Below the pieces are notes generated by a model that saw nothing but the letters and a program-made list of their open reading frames with translations, had not been told where the DNA came from and did not search any database. From CAMCXE01 sp041179125 (lineage in GTDB: Bacteria; Pseudomonadota; Gammaproteobacteria; Pseudomonadales; Cellvibrionaceae), in the NCBI GenBank assembly GCA_041179125.1, contig JBEGTZ010000034.1:1-5974 (forward strand): 5,974 bases of DNA. Direction: 5' to 3'. The translations under genes were made by a program, and so were the position numbers. The stretch's first letter is position 1; each line of letters starts with the position of its first letter. Positions 5,548 to 5,974 of this stretch are shown piece by piece.

Positions 5548-5817
5548 TTACGCATTAGAGTTTCCCCCCAGGCACCCAGTTGTATTTAATGTTAAATCCC
5601 CAACAACCGGTTTTAATGGCGCAAAAAATTTCCCCATTTCACAGGGATAAAATAAAAATTCTGCATGACGCGCCGTCCCCATACTCAGCAACACAACATT
5701 ATTGCCCTGGCCGCGCAAAAGTTTGGCTAATTTATTCGATGCTTGCGGTGGGGTTAACGGGTCGTTGGTGGATTTAAGGGCACCTTGCGGAAATTCACTT
5801 TTCGCGCGCTCGCTGCG
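5548..5817 (-). pseudogene. Unrecognised minus-strand reading frame without a start, possible gene remnant
   Basis: An 89-codon open frame closed by TAA 5548-5550, bounded upstream by a stop at 5818-5820. I do not recognise the product. Its last 70 residues look like real protein rather than a shadow: KLAKLLRGQGNNVVLLSMG, then ARHAEFLFYP, EMGKFFAPLKP and VVGDLTLNTTG, with a mixed hydrophobic and charged pattern. No ATG precedes this part and no ribosome-binding site was found. The upstream end runs into palindrome-rich sequence from about 5790. The likeliest reading is the C-terminal remnant of a gene whose 5' part was replaced by a repeat. A chance open frame is the alternative. The opposite-strand frame 5580-5777 looks less protein-like. 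Confidence 0.35.
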
Positions 5818-5974
5818 TTATTTTCGTGCTCAGTCGGTCATTTATACCGCATAAACTCCCTCCCTCGGCTTGGGCATCCTGCGTCGCTCTACCTCGATTT
5901 CATTCCCGATGAAATTCTACCTCCCCCATCCGTGGAGTCGTCCAAATGCCTTGCGATCATCGCGAAAATTGAAT
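5790..5974. repeat. Palindrome-rich non-coding tract, probable dispersed repeat (runs off the window)
   Basis: No credible gene is seen here on either strand. The tract contains GCGCGCTCGCTGCG (near 5805-5818), a perfect 7-bp hairpin (ATTTCAT 5897-5903, loop TCCCG, ATGAAAT 5909-5915) flanked by direct repeats CTACCTC at 5889-5895 and 5917-5923, and GCGAT-C-ATCGC near 5953-5963. The style resembles high-copy intergenic repeats I recall from marine gammaproteobacteria, but I cannot confirm copies from one window. Confidence 0.4.

Noticed and set aside
5740..5974. Integron attC-like site or CRISPR-like repeats at the right edge
   Set aside because: There is no paired core sites of attC type, no regularly spaced repeats and no cas or integrase gene. 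The palindromes are better described as a dispersed repeat.

Overview
The window looks like an accessory, IS-riddled stretch of a gammaproteobacterial chromosome. A marine or polysaccharide-degrading member of the Cellvibrionales is my best guess, at low confidence: it rests on the mix of an AAA-ATPase/PD-(D/E)XK gene, IS630 and IS1595 elements, GTAG-type REP palindromes and a VanW-type gene, not on a marker gene. No rRNA, tRNA, CRISPR array or replication gene was seen.

Layout. Bases 1-154 are the last 50 codons of an IS1595-family transposase, followed by a perfect hairpin (151-178). Right behind it (about 198-518) is the C-terminal third of an AbiEii-type nucleotidyltransferase toxin whose 5' part is gone. 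The largest host gene (684-2405, +) encodes an unusual single polypeptide joining a VanW domain, a small cysteine motif and a GT-B glycosyltransferase-like C-terminus. Its reading frame begins just after a run of nine C residues that decides which start codon can be used. The convergent intergenic region 2406-2751 holds two separate inverted-repeat elements: a REP pair (2492-2623) and a 91-bp element with perfect 20-bp ends (2645-2735). A complete TauE/SafE-family membrane exporter follows on the minus strand (2752-3714).

Upstream of the exporter lies a complete IS630-family element (3771-4948) with an intact DDE transposase, 30-bp imperfect inverted repeats and flanking TA dinucleotides. Its far side abuts the C-terminal 172 codons of an AAA-ATPase-like/PD-(D/E)XK nuclease (4951-5469). 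The 5' half of that gene is not on the other side of the IS, so the insertion was accompanied by a deletion or rearrangement. The fragment's stop codon lies in the head of a second, different REP pair (5466-5536). The right end (5537-5974) holds an unrecognised start-less minus-strand reading frame (5548-5817) and palindrome-rich sequence that looks like a dispersed repeat.

How it fits together: this is mostly a graveyard of two defence- or nuclease-type genes truncated by two IS families, around two intact host genes. No complete multi-gene system is visible. The items most worth following are the VanW-glycosyltransferase fusion with its poly-C start region, the short perfect-ended element at 2645-2735, and the two distinct GTAG-headed REP pairs, which imply REP-associated tyrosine transposases elsewhere in the genome.
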